Below, one piece after another: positions 13,067 to 21,514 of a DNA stretch of 32,483 bases. The stretch is taken from positions 1 through 32,483 of the forward strand of contig JASHPN010000375.1 in the NCBI GenBank assembly GCA_030038175.1. Reading direction: 5' to 3'. A program made the position numbers and the translations under genes. Source of the stretch: Verrucomicrobiia bacterium. GTDB lineage: Bacteria; Verrucomicrobiota; Verrucomicrobiia; Limisphaerales; UBA11358. The notes beneath the pieces are model-generated. The model ran no database searches. It worked only from the letters and a program-made list of their open reading frames with translations, and was not told where the DNA came from. Within the stretch, counting starts at the first letter, position 1; every line of letters begins with the position of its first letter.

Positions 13067-15442
13067 ATGAAAATCGCTCAAGTGACCGTTCTGTGTACCG
13101 GCGCTCTTTTATTGGCCGCCACTTCGTGTTCCACCTCAAAAAAATGTCAATGTGGCAGCGCGTCCATGGCGGGCCCGGCGGCAGAAAATGTCGTGCAATA
13201 CGCCAAACCCATCTGCGGCACCGACGTTTACCCCGACGTTCCGGCCGGCCAGAACAATTTGTTTCCCGGCGCGGTCGCTCCCTTTGGCATGATCCAATGG
13301 AGTCCCGATACCGGCTCGGGAACCACCCCGGGCGGTTATAAGTATTATGACACGGAAATTTCCGGCTTTAGCCTCGACCATCTCAGCGGCGCCGGCTGTG
13401 CCGATGGCGGAAATTTTTCCTTCATGCCCATGCCGGGAGTCGGCGAACCTCCAAATGGCCGGCGCATGGCCTTTGCCGAGGCGTTCTCGCATACCAATGA
13501 AGTGGCCAAACCGGGTTATTACGCCGTGACGCTGGACAATGGCATCAAGGTGGAATTGACCGCCACAACCCGCACCGGTTTTGGGCGATTCACCTTCCCC
13601 GCCGGCAAGACGGCGACTGTGGCCATCAACGCCGCCAGCGATGTCAACCACTCTGACGATTCGGCCATTGCCATCAACCCGGACACCCATGAGGTGAGCG
13701 GATGGTCCATCGGCGGTTATTTTTGCCAGGCCGGAAAAAATGGCCGCCAGCGCGATAAACGCACCATTTATTTTTGCGCCATTTTTGACAAACCTTTTTC
13801 CGGTTACGGCACGTGGAGCGGCGCGGCCTATGCCCCCAGCGGCACCAATGGAAACGACACCGCTTCAGGCGCATTCCTCACCTTTGACACGTCCGCCGGA
13901 CGGACGGTTATGGCCAAAGTCGCTATTTCCTACGTCAGCATTGACAACGCCCGCGCCAATATCGAAGCCGAAAGCCCCGTGGCCCACTTTTCTTCCCGGG
14001 ATTTTGACGACGCCGTCAAAAACGCAGGCAACGTTTGGAATTCCTGGTTGAATAAAGTCGAGGTCAGCGGCGGCACGCCGGACGAATTGCAAGTTTTTTA
14101 TACAATGTTGTATCACGCGTTTATCGGCCCGACGACCTGTTCCGACGCCAACGGCGATTACACGGGCTACGATGGACAGGTTCATAACGCCAATGGCCAC
14201 GTCCAATATGCCAACTTTTCCGGCTGGGACATTTATCGCAGCGAAGCGCAACTGCTCGGAATGCTCGCGCCCAAAGAAGCCTCGGACATGGCGCAATCAT
14301 TGTTGAACGATTACCAGCAGGGCGGCGCGTTTCCGCGCTGGGGCGTGACGACCATGGACAGCGGCGTGATGATGGGCGACCCGGCGGCGCCCATCATTGC
14401 GGATTATTATGCGTTTGGCGCCACCAACTTTGATACCCAGGCCGCGTTGGCCGGGCTGGTGAATGCCGCGACCAATCCCGCCGTCTATGCGCCGCGCAGC
14501 AAAACGCACGAACGCGACGGCCTGGCCGATTATCTCAACCTGGGCTACATCCCCAACCAGGGGCAGCAAGGCGGCTACGGCCCGGTTTCCATGGTGCTGG
14601 AATATGATTCGGCCGATTTCGCGCTGTCTCAGTTTGCCGCGGCCCTCGGCGATGATTCCGACAGCGCCATGCTGCTAAAAAACGCCCAGGACTGGCAAAA
14701 CCTGTATAATCCTGAAACCGGCTATATCCAAATGCGCGACCGCGACGGCGCCTGGTCTCCCGGATTCACCAATAACATCCAGCGCTACGACGGCGATCAG
14801 GCGTATGTCGAAGGCACCGCCGGACAATATCTTTGGATGGAACCCTTTAATTACAAACGTCTCGCTGACTTGATGGGCGGCCAGGACACCGCCGTTAAAC
14901 GCCTCGACGACTTTTTCACCAAACTCAACGCCGGCGATCGCGGCCCGGATTCCTGGATGGCCTGGCTGGGCAATGAGCCGTGCCTCGAGACGCCCTGGAT
15001 CTATGATTTCTGGGGCGCGCCTTATAAGACCCAGGATGTCGTCCGCCGCGCCATGAACGAGCTTTATACCAACGCGCCCGCGGCCTATCCCGGCAATGAC
15101 GACCTGGGCGAAATGTCGTCGTGGTATGTCTTCAGCGCGCTGGGAATGTTTCCCGAATTGCCCGGCTCGGACGTCCTCGTCATTGGCAGCCCAATGTTTT
15201 CCAAAGCCATCGTGCATACCAGTTGCGGCAAAATCACCATCACTGCCAAAGGCGCGGCCAAAGATGCCGCTTATGTCCAAAGCCTGACGGTCAACGGCAA
15301 AACCTGGAACCAACCATGGCTCCGTTTCACCGATATTTGCCGCAAAGGCGCTCTCGCTTACGAATTAGGCACAACGCCCAACACCTCCTGGGGCAGCGAC
15401 CCCCACGACGCCCCGCCCTCCTACGACGGCAGCGCGCAATAA
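13067..15442 (+). CDS. GH92 alpha-mannosidase, lipoprotein
   Basis: This is a 791-residue exo-alpha-mannosidase of glycoside hydrolase family 92. These are calcium-dependent enzymes that trim mannose from glycans such as N-glycans. The N-terminus MKIAQVTVLCTGALLLAATSCSTSKK is a lipoprotein-type signal with the candidate lipid cysteine in AATSC, which sets the start at the ATG 13067 rather than the upstream TTG of the track. Family marks are GTDVYPDVPAGQNNLFPGAVAPFGMIQWSPDT (in two parts), GFSLDHLSGAGC, SGWDIYRSEAQLLG, the acid-bearing WLGNEPCLETPW, and GNDDLGEMSSWYVFSALGMFP near the C-terminus. All expected blocks are intact. It likely sits on a cell envelope membrane facing outward. It stands alone between two repeat-rich gene-free regions. 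Confidence 0.95.
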   Translation: MKIAQVTVLCTGALLLAATSCSTSKKCQCGSASMAGPAAENVVQYAKPICGTDVYPDVPAGQNNLFPGAVAPFGMIQWSPDTGSGTTPGGYKYYDTEISGFSLDHLSGAGCADGGNFSFMPMPGVGEPPNGRRMAFAEAFSHTNEVAKPGYYAVTLDNGIKVELTATTRTGFGRFTFPAGKTATVAINAASDVNHSDDSAIAINPDTHEVSGWSIGGYFCQAGKNGRQRDKRTIYFCAIFDKPFSGYGTWSGAAYAPSGTNGNDTASGAFLTFDTSAGRTVMAKVAISYVSIDNARANIEAESPVAHFSSRDFDDAVKNAGNVWNSWLNKVEVSGGTPDELQVFYTMLYHAFIGPTTCSDANGDYTGYDGQVHNANGHVQYANFSGWDIYRSEAQLLGMLAPKEASDMAQSLLNDYQQGGAFPRWGVTTMDSGVMMGDPAAPIIADYYAFGATNFDTQAALAGLVNAATNPAVYAPRSKTHERDGLADYLNLGYIPNQGQQGGYGPVSMVLEYDSADFALSQFAAALGDDSDSAMLLKNAQDWQNLYNPETGYIQMRDRDGAWSPGFTNNIQRYDGDQAYVEGTAGQYLWMEPFNYKRLADLMGGQDTAVKRLDDFFTKLNAGDRGPDSWMAWLGNEPCLETPWIYDFWGAPYKTQDVVRRAMNELYTNAPAAYPGNDDLGEMSSWYVFSALGMFPELPGSDVLVIGSPMFSKAIVHTSCGKITITAKGAAKDAAYVQSLTVNGKTWNQPWLRFTDICRKGALAYELGTTPNTSWGSDPHDAPPSYDGSAQ

Positions 15443-15528
15443 TGCGTCGAGGCATTTCGAACTGGCGCGAACGGGAGCATACGCGCCCCCGGCCGCGCCG
15501 TAGCTCCAGCGAAGGCGGGCCGCGTGTG

Positions 15529-15552
15529 CTCGAACGCGCCTTCGCGTTCGAG
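15529..15552. repeat. Perfect 10-bp hairpin downstream of GH92
   Basis: CTCGAACGCG and CGCGTTCGAG flank a CCTT loop. It is followed by GATCTCTGTT with no T-run, so it is a poor intrinsic terminator and more likely a palindromic repeat. It could still protect the GH92 mRNA 3' end. Confidence 0.7.
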
Positions 15553-15765
15553 GATCTCTGTTGCGCTCAACACATTGATCCAGTGTCTAATTCCGCCGGC
15601 GCGCTCTTTGCCATGTTTGGCTCGCAGAGTTGAAAAGCTTCGCCCTTTTTTAGGAAACCAGGAAGCAGACGCAGATCCAGGACCGGCTGGACAAAACCTT
15701 CAGATTTGCCAATAAAACCCGCCTTTCTATTATCGCCGGACTCGTTTCCTTCCTGCATTTGCTAG

Positions 15766-16238
15766 GCACAAAAAAAGTGTGTGTACTGCCTCGCCCTTCG
15801 TTTCCACCGTTTCCAACCCTTACACGAAAAATGTGCGCGTACCGTGACCATTTCATTGCCGTTGAGGGCCTCACGCAAAGGACGCAAAGGACGCAACGTA
15901 ATTCTCTTCAGGAAACTTTTGAAAACACTTCATCAAAGGGCTTTGCCCGAGGCCGTGGCAAATGTATCGCTTCCGTCTTTGTTCTTTGCGGCCTTGGCGG
16001 CCTTTGCGTGAAAAAGTCAGATCCAGGCAAGTTTCCACCCCTCCAACCCAAAACCGCTCAGAACGCCAAGGTTTTTAGTGTAAATCCGTGCAATTCGTGT
16101 CTGGTTTCCAGTTTCCCCGCCTATGGACAAAAAATGTGCGCCGCTCGCTCGCCGACTGACCTTCGCGAAGCGCCGGCGGGACCGAAGGCAGGTTCGTTTC
16201 CCTGTTTCCAAACCCTCGCACAAAAAATGTGTGCGCGA
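15766..16238. repeat. Four dispersed copies of a CACAAAAAATGTGYGCG motif
   Basis: Copies lie near 15767-15784 (CACAAAAAAAGTGTGTGT), 15823-15840 (CACGAAAAATGTGCGCGT), 16127-16142 (GACAAAAAATGTGCGCC) and 16220-16236 (CACAAAAAATGTGTGCG). At least two are preceded by GTTTCCAA(A)CCCT. The spacing is irregular and the motif is in the same orientation each time. Confidence 0.6.
15871..16011. repeat. 141-bp long inverted repeat (MITE-like)
   Basis: TCACGCAAAGG (15871-15881) and CCTTTGCGTGA (16001-16011) are perfect inverted termini. Pairing continues inward with few mismatches to about 25 bp (ACGCAAAGGACGCAA against TTGCGGCCTTGGCGG). The interior has no gene. No clear target-site duplication is visible. 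Confidence 0.65.
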
Positions 16239-16258
16239 CCCTCGCCCGCACTCGCCCC

Positions 16259-16290
16259 ATTTAACGATTCAACGATTTAACCATTTAACC
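16259..16290. repeat. 8-bp tandem repeat at the ebo phosphodiesterase stop
   Basis: Four consecutive units ATTTAACG, ATTCAACG, ATTTAACC, ATTTAACC are present. The last unit supplies the stop codon (TAA on the minus strand, 16285-16287) of the neighbouring minus-strand gene, so repeat expansion could alter its C-terminus. Confidence 0.75.
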
Positions 16291-17724
16291 GCCAGATTCA
16301 AAATGCCCAAGCAAAATCGGATAAACATCCGTGGATTCAATTTCCGTGCCCCTCAGACGTTCCGCATTTTGAACAACGATAACCGGCCAATCCTTTTTAT
16401 CCGCCGGCCTTCGGCCATGCGAACCTTTCACCAGCGTCGCGTCCAGCGGGATGACATCCATCAACATGCGAAATCCCAGTTTCTTTTGCAGCAATCGCCC
16501 GGCAATTTTTAATTTGGGCAGCCGGATTTTGGGATCAATAAAAAGTTCCACCGGATCATACCCCGGCTTGCGGTGAATATCCACCGTGCGGGCAAAATCG
16601 GGCGCCCGCGCATCGTCTTCCCAATAGTAATAGGCAAACCACGCGTTGGGCGCGGCCACGGCAATCAAATCTCCCGCGCGCGGATGCGCCAGGCCGGCGG
16701 CTTCTTTTTCCTGACCACCCAGGATGCGTTCAATTCCGGAGACCGTTTCCAGAAGCCGGCGAACCGGCTTTTCCAGAGCAGGATCATTCAAATAAATATG
16801 GGCAACCTGATGGTCGGCCACGGCGAAAACTTTGCTCGCGCCCGCATCCAGAATTTCCAGTCCCAGTTCATCCTTCACGGCGAGCCAGCCCTGATTGCGA
16901 AAAAGGCGGTTCAAGTAAATGGGCGTGTCCACGTTGGTCAGCCCATATTCGGAAAGCAGGACCACCTGAACACCGCGCCCGCCGAAAAAATCAATCAAGC
17001 CGCCAACGATGTTATCTATCGCCGCCAGGTCGGGCATAATGGCGGGGTTCATATCACGCCGGCCCTCGGGTGTTTGCACGAAAGGTCCGTGCCGCTGCAG
17101 GTTGTAGTCCAGGTGCGGCAGATAAACCAGGTTCAACGCCGGCGAAAAGCGGCTCTCAATCCATTTCGCCGATTCGGCAATCCAGCGCGTCGCGCAATCT
17201 GCCGGACCTTGCGCTGTTTTGACACCCGCCGCCGGCCCCCAGAATCCGAAGAACGGAAAATCCCCCAAATCCTTTTTGATTTCCTGGCGGATCGAATATG
17301 GCCACGAATGAATATCAAAAATTTTGCCGCCATCAGCGCGATAAATCGGGCGCGGCGTAATTGAGTAATCCGCCCCGGAATACATGTTGAACCACCAAAA
17401 GCAATTTGCCGCCGTCAGCGGTCCGGCGGCCTGGAGAGATTTCAGCGCATCCCAGATTTTGGAACTTTGAACCAGGTGATTGGATTGTTTCCAGAAATGC
17501 ACTTCCGCCAGTTCGCGATTGAACCAGCCATTGCCGACAATGCCGTGTTCGGATGGCCGTTTCCCGGTTAGATAACTGGATTGCGCGGTGCACGTGACGG
17601 CTGGAAAGGCCGGCTGCACCGCCGCCATCGCGCCACCCTTGCAAAAGCCCGCAATGCGGGGTGTCTGCGGGCCGATCAGCGATTCGGTCAAGCCGACAAC
17701 GTTGATGACCGCCAAACGGTTCAT
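16285..17724 (-). CDS. eboF: Alkaline phosphatase superfamily phosphodiesterase, EboF-like
   Basis: This is a 479-residue protein of the nucleotide pyrophosphatase/type I phosphodiesterase fold. The start is the ATG 17724 (MNRLAVINVVGLTESLIG), 7 bases after the stop of the upstream cyclase gene. The track's longer N-terminus overlaps that gene. The nucleophile region FPAVTCTAQSSYLTGKRP and HGIVGNGWF are clear family marks. Metal ligands are unusual: the Asp expected in the first strand is absent (INVVGL), the DxxGH block reads DYNLQRHGP, and the DH pair reads SEYG. A distal His remains in VKGSHG. I recall the SEYG variant from phosphodiesterase-like genes of ebo clusters, hence the name. The substrate is unknown. 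There is no signal peptide, so it is probably cytoplasmic. Confidence 0.78.
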   Translation of the reverse strand: MNRLAVINVVGLTESLIGPQTPRIAGFCKGGAMAAVQPAFPAVTCTAQSSYLTGKRPSEHGIVGNGWFNRELAEVHFWKQSNHLVQSSKIWDALKSLQAAGPLTAANCFWWFNMYSGADYSITPRPIYRADGGKIFDIHSWPYSIRQEIKKDLGDFPFFGFWGPAAGVKTAQGPADCATRWIAESAKWIESRFSPALNLVYLPHLDYNLQRHGPFVQTPEGRRDMNPAIMPDLAAIDNIVGGLIDFFGGRGVQVVLLSEYGLTNVDTPIYLNRLFRNQGWLAVKDELGLEILDAGASKVFAVADHQVAHIYLNDPALEKPVRRLLETVSGIERILGGQEKEAAGLAHPRAGDLIAVAAPNAWFAYYYWEDDARAPDFARTVDIHRKPGYDPVELFIDPKIRLPKLKIAGRLLQKKLGFRMLMDVIPLDATLVKGSHGRRPADKKDWPVIVVQNAERLRGTEIESTDVYPILLGHFESGG

Positions 17725-17731
17725 TTTGGGT

Positions 17732-18883
17732 TCATTTTGAATGGTCCTGAAGCTCGTGAATGGCCGCGATGATTTTTTTAGGATCCATTTTATGGATTTC
17801 CACGCCGCGCCCAATCTCTTTCAAGAGCGTGATCGTCAACCTTCCTCCCAGGTGCTCGCGAAATTCTTCCAAACCGGCGAGAATGCGCAACTTTCCGCCC
17901 GAGTCCTTGTCCAGCAATTCGTCGGCGTATAGTTTGAAGCCAAGTTTACGCAACAGATTCAGGATGCGCCCGCAGGCTGCGGACTTAAGCATCCCGGCCT
18001 TTCGTGAGTAGATGACGTCCAGCGCGATGCCGATGGCCACGGCCTGGCCGTGCGGAATCCCGAAGTTCGAAAGCTGCTCCAATTTATGGGCCGACCAATG
18101 CCCGAAATCCAGGGGGCGCGCCGAACCTCTTTCAAAGGGGTCGCCGCTTCCGGCAATATGATTGAGATGCAATTCGGCGCACCGGCGAATCAGATGCTTC
18201 ATCGTCTCGGGCGCGAACACCGACAATTCTTCGGCGTCTCTTTCGATTTCTTCAAAGAAAACGCGGTCGCGGATACACGCCACTTTCACCGCTTCCACGT
18301 ATCCGGCGCGTTTGTCCGCGGGCGGCAGCGTAGCCAGCAGGCTGAAATCGTTGATGACCGCGTGAGGCGGCGCAAATGTGCCGATAAAATTCTTTTTGCC
18401 GAAGGCGTTGATGGCGTTTTTTACCCCTACCCCTGAATCCGCCTGGGCCAGCGTGGTCGTCGGAATGCGCACGTGGCGCACGCCGCGGTGGGCGATGGCG
18501 GCGGCAAATCCCGCCAGGTCCAGCAAGGCCCCGCCCCCGATCGCCACCAGATAGGACTGGCGGTCAATATGATGCCGGTCAATATGGGAAAGAATTTCGG
18601 TGACCAGCGGGATTGAATTTTTCGAGCGTTCACCGCCCACGACCGGCAGCGGCGGGCGGACCAATTGCAGGGCGTGGCCGTGCGCCAGGAAATAATCCTC
18701 GATTTGCTTTTCGATGTCCGGCCGCGCCTGCCCGAGGGAATTTTCGATGACGACCAGGACTTTTCGCGGCAAGGCATCCGCCAGCGCTTTTTTCAAGGTC
18801 AGATTATCCGCGGCAAACACGTTCTCCGTAAAAAAAACCCGCAATTGCCAACCGGCCCGGATCTGGCGCTGAATCACAGACAT
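17732..18883 (-). CDS. eboD: Sugar-phosphate cyclase of the dehydroquinate synthase fold, EboD-like
   Basis: This is a 383-residue homologue of 3-dehydroquinate synthase. It has the NAD-binding block AIGGGALLDLAGFAAA (about 114-129), then PTTTLAQADSGVGVKNAINAFGKKNF where true AroB has DSSVGGKTGVN. Likely zinc ligands are E197 (GYVEAVK), His in FGHWSAHKLE (262/266) and H278 in IPHGQAVAI. The GVGVKN variant and the GGERSKNS block separate it from AroB and fit the EboD group of the ebo cluster. That cluster is implicated in moving a precursor to the periplasm during scytonemin synthesis in cyanobacteria. It starts 12 bases after hppA ends and is followed after 7 bases by the EboF-like gene, so all three are surely one transcript. 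No eboA, B, C or E is visible here. Substrate and product are unknown. Confidence 0.82.
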   Translation of the reverse strand: MSVIQRQIRAGWQLRVFFTENVFAADNLTLKKALADALPRKVLVVIENSLGQARPDIEKQIEDYFLAHGHALQLVRPPLPVVGGERSKNSIPLVTEILSHIDRHHIDRQSYLVAIGGGALLDLAGFAAAIAHRGVRHVRIPTTTLAQADSGVGVKNAINAFGKKNFIGTFAPPHAVINDFSLLATLPPADKRAGYVEAVKVACIRDRVFFEEIERDAEELSVFAPETMKHLIRRCAELHLNHIAGSGDPFERGSARPLDFGHWSAHKLEQLSNFGIPHGQAVAIGIALDVIYSRKAGMLKSAACGRILNLLRKLGFKLYADELLDKDSGGKLRILAGLEEFREHLGGRLTITLLKEIGRGVEIHKMDPKKIIAAIHELQDHSK

Positions 18884-18895
18884 GATTCAGTTTAA

Positions 18896-21349
18896 CTACT
18901 TCGCCATCGCCTTGTCTTGTGGAATCCGCATTCCGTAGAACGAGCGATAAACAAAGATCAGCCCGATGATGAAGAATGCGATGCCAATGCCGATCTTCAA
19001 ATTCGGGCTGGTCATCGTCACGGCAATTTCCGTGGCCAGCAGCCCAAACAAGGTCGTGAATTTGATGATCGGATTCATCGCGACCGAGCTGGTGTCCTTG
19101 AAGGGATCGCCCACGGTATCGCCCACGACGGTCGCGGCGTGCAACGCCGTTCCTTTTTGTTTCAAATCCACTTCGACGATCTTCTTGGCGTTGTCCCACG
19201 CCCCGCCGGCGTTGACCATGAAGAGCGCCTGGAACAGGCCAAAAAACGCGATCCCGATGAGATATCCGATAAAAAAATACGAATTGAAAAAGGACAGGCC
19301 CAGCGCAAAAGCGAAAACGACGATGAAAATGTTAATCATGCCGCGTTGCGCGTAGCGCGTGCAAATCTCCACGACTTTTTTGCTGTCTTCGATGGAGGCC
19401 GCTTCCTTTTCAAGGTTCAGATTTTGTTTGACGAACACCACGGCACGATAGGCGCCGGTCACCACGGCCTGGGAACTCGCGCCCGTGAACCAATAAATCA
19501 CCGCCCCTCCCATCAGGAGTCCAAATACAATCTGCGGTTGAACCAGGCTGAGATTGGCAACGACATTGCCGTACACCTTGTCCAGGAGCATGATGATCCC
19601 AAAAATCATCGTCGTCGCGCCGACGACCGCCGTGCCGATCAGCACCGGTTTCGCGGTCGCTTTGAATGTATTTCCGGCGCCGTCGTATTTTTCAAGCTCA
19701 TGCTTGGCCGAGGCAAAATCGGGCTTGAATTTAAATTCCCTTTCAATCTCGCCGCTTACGTTGGGCAGCGACTCAATCCGGCTCAGCTCATAGACCGATT
19801 GCGCGTTGTCCGTCACCGGGCCAAAGCTGTCCACGGCAATAATGACCGGCGCCATCGCCAGGAACCCGAACGCCACCAGGCCAAACGCAAAGATGGGCGG
19901 GGCGAACGAGACCGCCGGGATCAGGGCGAGTAAATCCGCGCTTTGTGACAGCATGTAAGCAAAAAACATCAGCCCCAGAATCACCAGGCCCATCCAAAAG
20001 GCCGAAAAATTTCCGGTGACGAAGCCCGAAAGAATGTTCAACGACGCCCCTCCCTGTTCGGACGCGGTGGTCACCTCCCGGACGTGGCGCGAATTGGTGC
20101 TGACGAAAATCTTGGTAAATTCCATGATGAGCGACGCGGCCAGAATGCCGCAGGAGATGATGGCCGCCAGAACCCACCAAAGGTTCGGCAGCGCTTGAGC
20201 AGCGCCGCCGGCCGTGTTCGTCACCGGGAAATTACCCAACAACAATTTGCTCGCCCCAAAAACGACCCCGATGGACACAATCGAGGTTGTCCAGACCAGG
20301 TCGGTCAACGGCTTTTCAGCGTTGAAATCCTTTACTCCGGCATAACGCGCCGCGCACAGGAATTTGTTGATATAATACGAAAACAAAGAGGCCAGCACCA
20401 TCAGGGTCTGGATGGCGAACAGCCAAATGATCAGTTTTCCGCAAAGGTCTGGCGCCGAGGACAGCGCCAGCGCCAGGAACGCGATCAGCGCGACACTGGT
20501 AACGCCGTAAGTTTCAAATCCATCGGCGGTGGGTCCCACGGAGTCGCCCGCATTATCTCCCGTGCAATCAGCGATGACGCCGGGATTTTTCGGGTCGTCT
20601 TCGGGCAAATTGAACACGATTTTCATCAGGTCGGCGCCGATGTCCGCGATTTTGGTAAAAATGCCTCCGCAAATACGCAGGGCCGCGGCGCCGAGAGATT
20701 CGCCGATGGCAAACCCGATAAAACAGGGGCCAGCCAGGTCCGGCGGAACGAATAATAAAATGCAAATCATGCAAAAGAGTTCCACACAGACCAGCAGCAG
20801 ACCGATGCTCATGCCCGCGCGCAACGGTATAAACAGGGTCTTGAGCGGATGGCCTTGAAGCGCCGCAAACGCGGAACGCGAGTTAGCGGTGGTGTTGATC
20901 CGGATGCCGAACCATGCCACCGCCACGCTGCCGGCAATTCCCAGCACCGAGCAGATCAAAATCACGACGACACTGCTTAACGGATTATGTTGCAGGCCCA
21001 TGAAATAATAAACCATGCAGGCCGCAATCAGGATCCAAAGGCCCACCAGGAATTTCCCTTGTTGCATCAAATAGGTTTTGCAGGTTTCCCAGATAATATT
21101 TGAAACGTCCACCATCGCTTTATGCACAGGCAGCGCGCAGGTTTGACGGTATTGAACAAATCCGAATAACGCTCCGATCAAACAAACCGCCAGGCCGAAA
21201 TACAAAACCGCGTGACTGCTCAAATTTCCGCCCAAAAACGCAACTTTCTCAAGAGGCGGCAAATGAATGTTCGCTTCGCTGGCAAACGCGCTTGCCAGTC
21301 CTGGTCCGAACAGGGCCGCAATCACCCCAGGTATTTTCGTTATTCGCAT
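18896..21349 (-). CDS. hppA: Membrane-bound proton-pumping pyrophosphatase, divergent type
   Basis: This is an 817-residue integral membrane pump that couples PPi hydrolysis to ion export, with about 16 predicted spans. Catalytic blocks are FTKIADIGADLMKIVF (about 231-246), PEDDPKNPGVIADCTGDNAGDSVG (in parts, 249-272), AVDSFGPVTDNAQ (505-516) and GDTVGDPFKDTSS near the C-terminus. The canonical GADLVGKVE signature is altered: one residue is missing and its Glu is lost, while TK, both Asp and the following Lys remain. GNTFKA (559-564) has the Lys (K563) that marks K+-independent enzymes. These traits fit the published group of divergent, Na+-regulated H+-pumping pyrophosphatases. The assignment to that group is my inference. 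It leads the hppA-eboD-eboF operon. Confidence 0.93.
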   Translation of the reverse strand: MRITKIPGVIAALFGPGLASAFASEANIHLPPLEKVAFLGGNLSSHAVLYFGLAVCLIGALFGFVQYRQTCALPVHKAMVDVSNIIWETCKTYLMQQGKFLVGLWILIAACMVYYFMGLQHNPLSSVVVILICSVLGIAGSVAVAWFGIRINTTANSRSAFAALQGHPLKTLFIPLRAGMSIGLLLVCVELFCMICILLFVPPDLAGPCFIGFAIGESLGAAALRICGGIFTKIADIGADLMKIVFNLPEDDPKNPGVIADCTGDNAGDSVGPTADGFETYGVTSVALIAFLALALSSAPDLCGKLIIWLFAIQTLMVLASLFSYYINKFLCAARYAGVKDFNAEKPLTDLVWTTSIVSIGVVFGASKLLLGNFPVTNTAGGAAQALPNLWWVLAAIISCGILAASLIMEFTKIFVSTNSRHVREVTTASEQGGASLNILSGFVTGNFSAFWMGLVILGLMFFAYMLSQSADLLALIPAVSFAPPIFAFGLVAFGFLAMAPVIIAVDSFGPVTDNAQSVYELSRIESLPNVSGEIEREFKFKPDFASAKHELEKYDGAGNTFKATAKPVLIGTAVVGATTMIFGIIMLLDKVYGNVVANLSLVQPQIVFGLLMGGAVIYWFTGASSQAVVTGAYRAVVFVKQNLNLEKEAASIEDSKKVVEICTRYAQRGMINIFIVVFAFALGLSFFNSYFFIGYLIGIAFFGLFQALFMVNAGGAWDNAKKIVEVDLKQKGTALHAATVVGDTVGDPFKDTSSVAMNPIIKFTTLFGLLATEIAVTMTSPNLKIGIGIAFFIIGLIFVYRSFYGMRIPQDKAMAK

Positions 21350-21461
21350 AGAGAACGGCTAAATTGCCTCATGTCCATCGTCTTTTCCAGCACTTTTTCT
21401 TTCAAAATGTGCACTTTTCAAGGCAAGAAATTCAATCCCGGCGCCGAAGCGGCAATGAGGC

Positions 21462-21490
21462 TTGTTTTCATTGGATTGCGGAACTAAATA
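21462..21490 (+). promoter_or_regulatory. Promoter of the ABC permease gene, with dyad at the start site
   Basis: TTGTTT (21462-21467) and TAAATA (21485-21490) are spaced by 17 bases, predicting transcription from about 21497 and a leader of only about 18 bases. A perfect dyad GCCGCC-T-GGCGGC (21496-21508) lies exactly at the predicted start and just ahead of the GTG codon. It could be an operator or an RNA hairpin hindering initiation. Confidence 0.45.
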
Positions 21491-21514
21491 TAAGAGCCGC
21501 CTGGCGGCGAAAAA

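Larger units (their letters stand above)
15443..16284. other. 842-bp gene-free, repeat-rich region
   Basis: No ORF here has a recognisable product. The track ORFs translate repeats. Contents in order are: a 10-bp perfect hairpin (15529-15552); AGGAAACCAGGAAGCAG-like and TTTCCTTCCTGC-like inverted segments (about 15652-15757); four copies of a CACAAAAAATGTGYGCG-like motif; a 141-bp inverted repeat (15871-16011); a GTAAATCCGTGCAATTCGTG segment near 16080; and an 8-bp tandem repeat at the right end. Several of these resemble dispersed intergenic repeats I recall from other genomes of this type. Confidence 0.7.

Noticed and set aside
15529-15552. Intrinsic terminator for the GH92 gene
   Set aside because: The stem is perfect, but there is no T-run after it and it lies 87 bases past the stop, so I list it as a palindromic repeat instead.
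15759-16280. 173-residue plus-strand ORF
   Set aside because: It translates the repeat motifs of the gene-free region, with no conserved domain or ribosome site.
17732-18883. Annotation as true 3-dehydroquinate synthase (aroB)
   Set aside because: The SVGGKTG signature of AroB is replaced by GVGVKNA and the gene sits with an EboF-like gene rather than shikimate genes.
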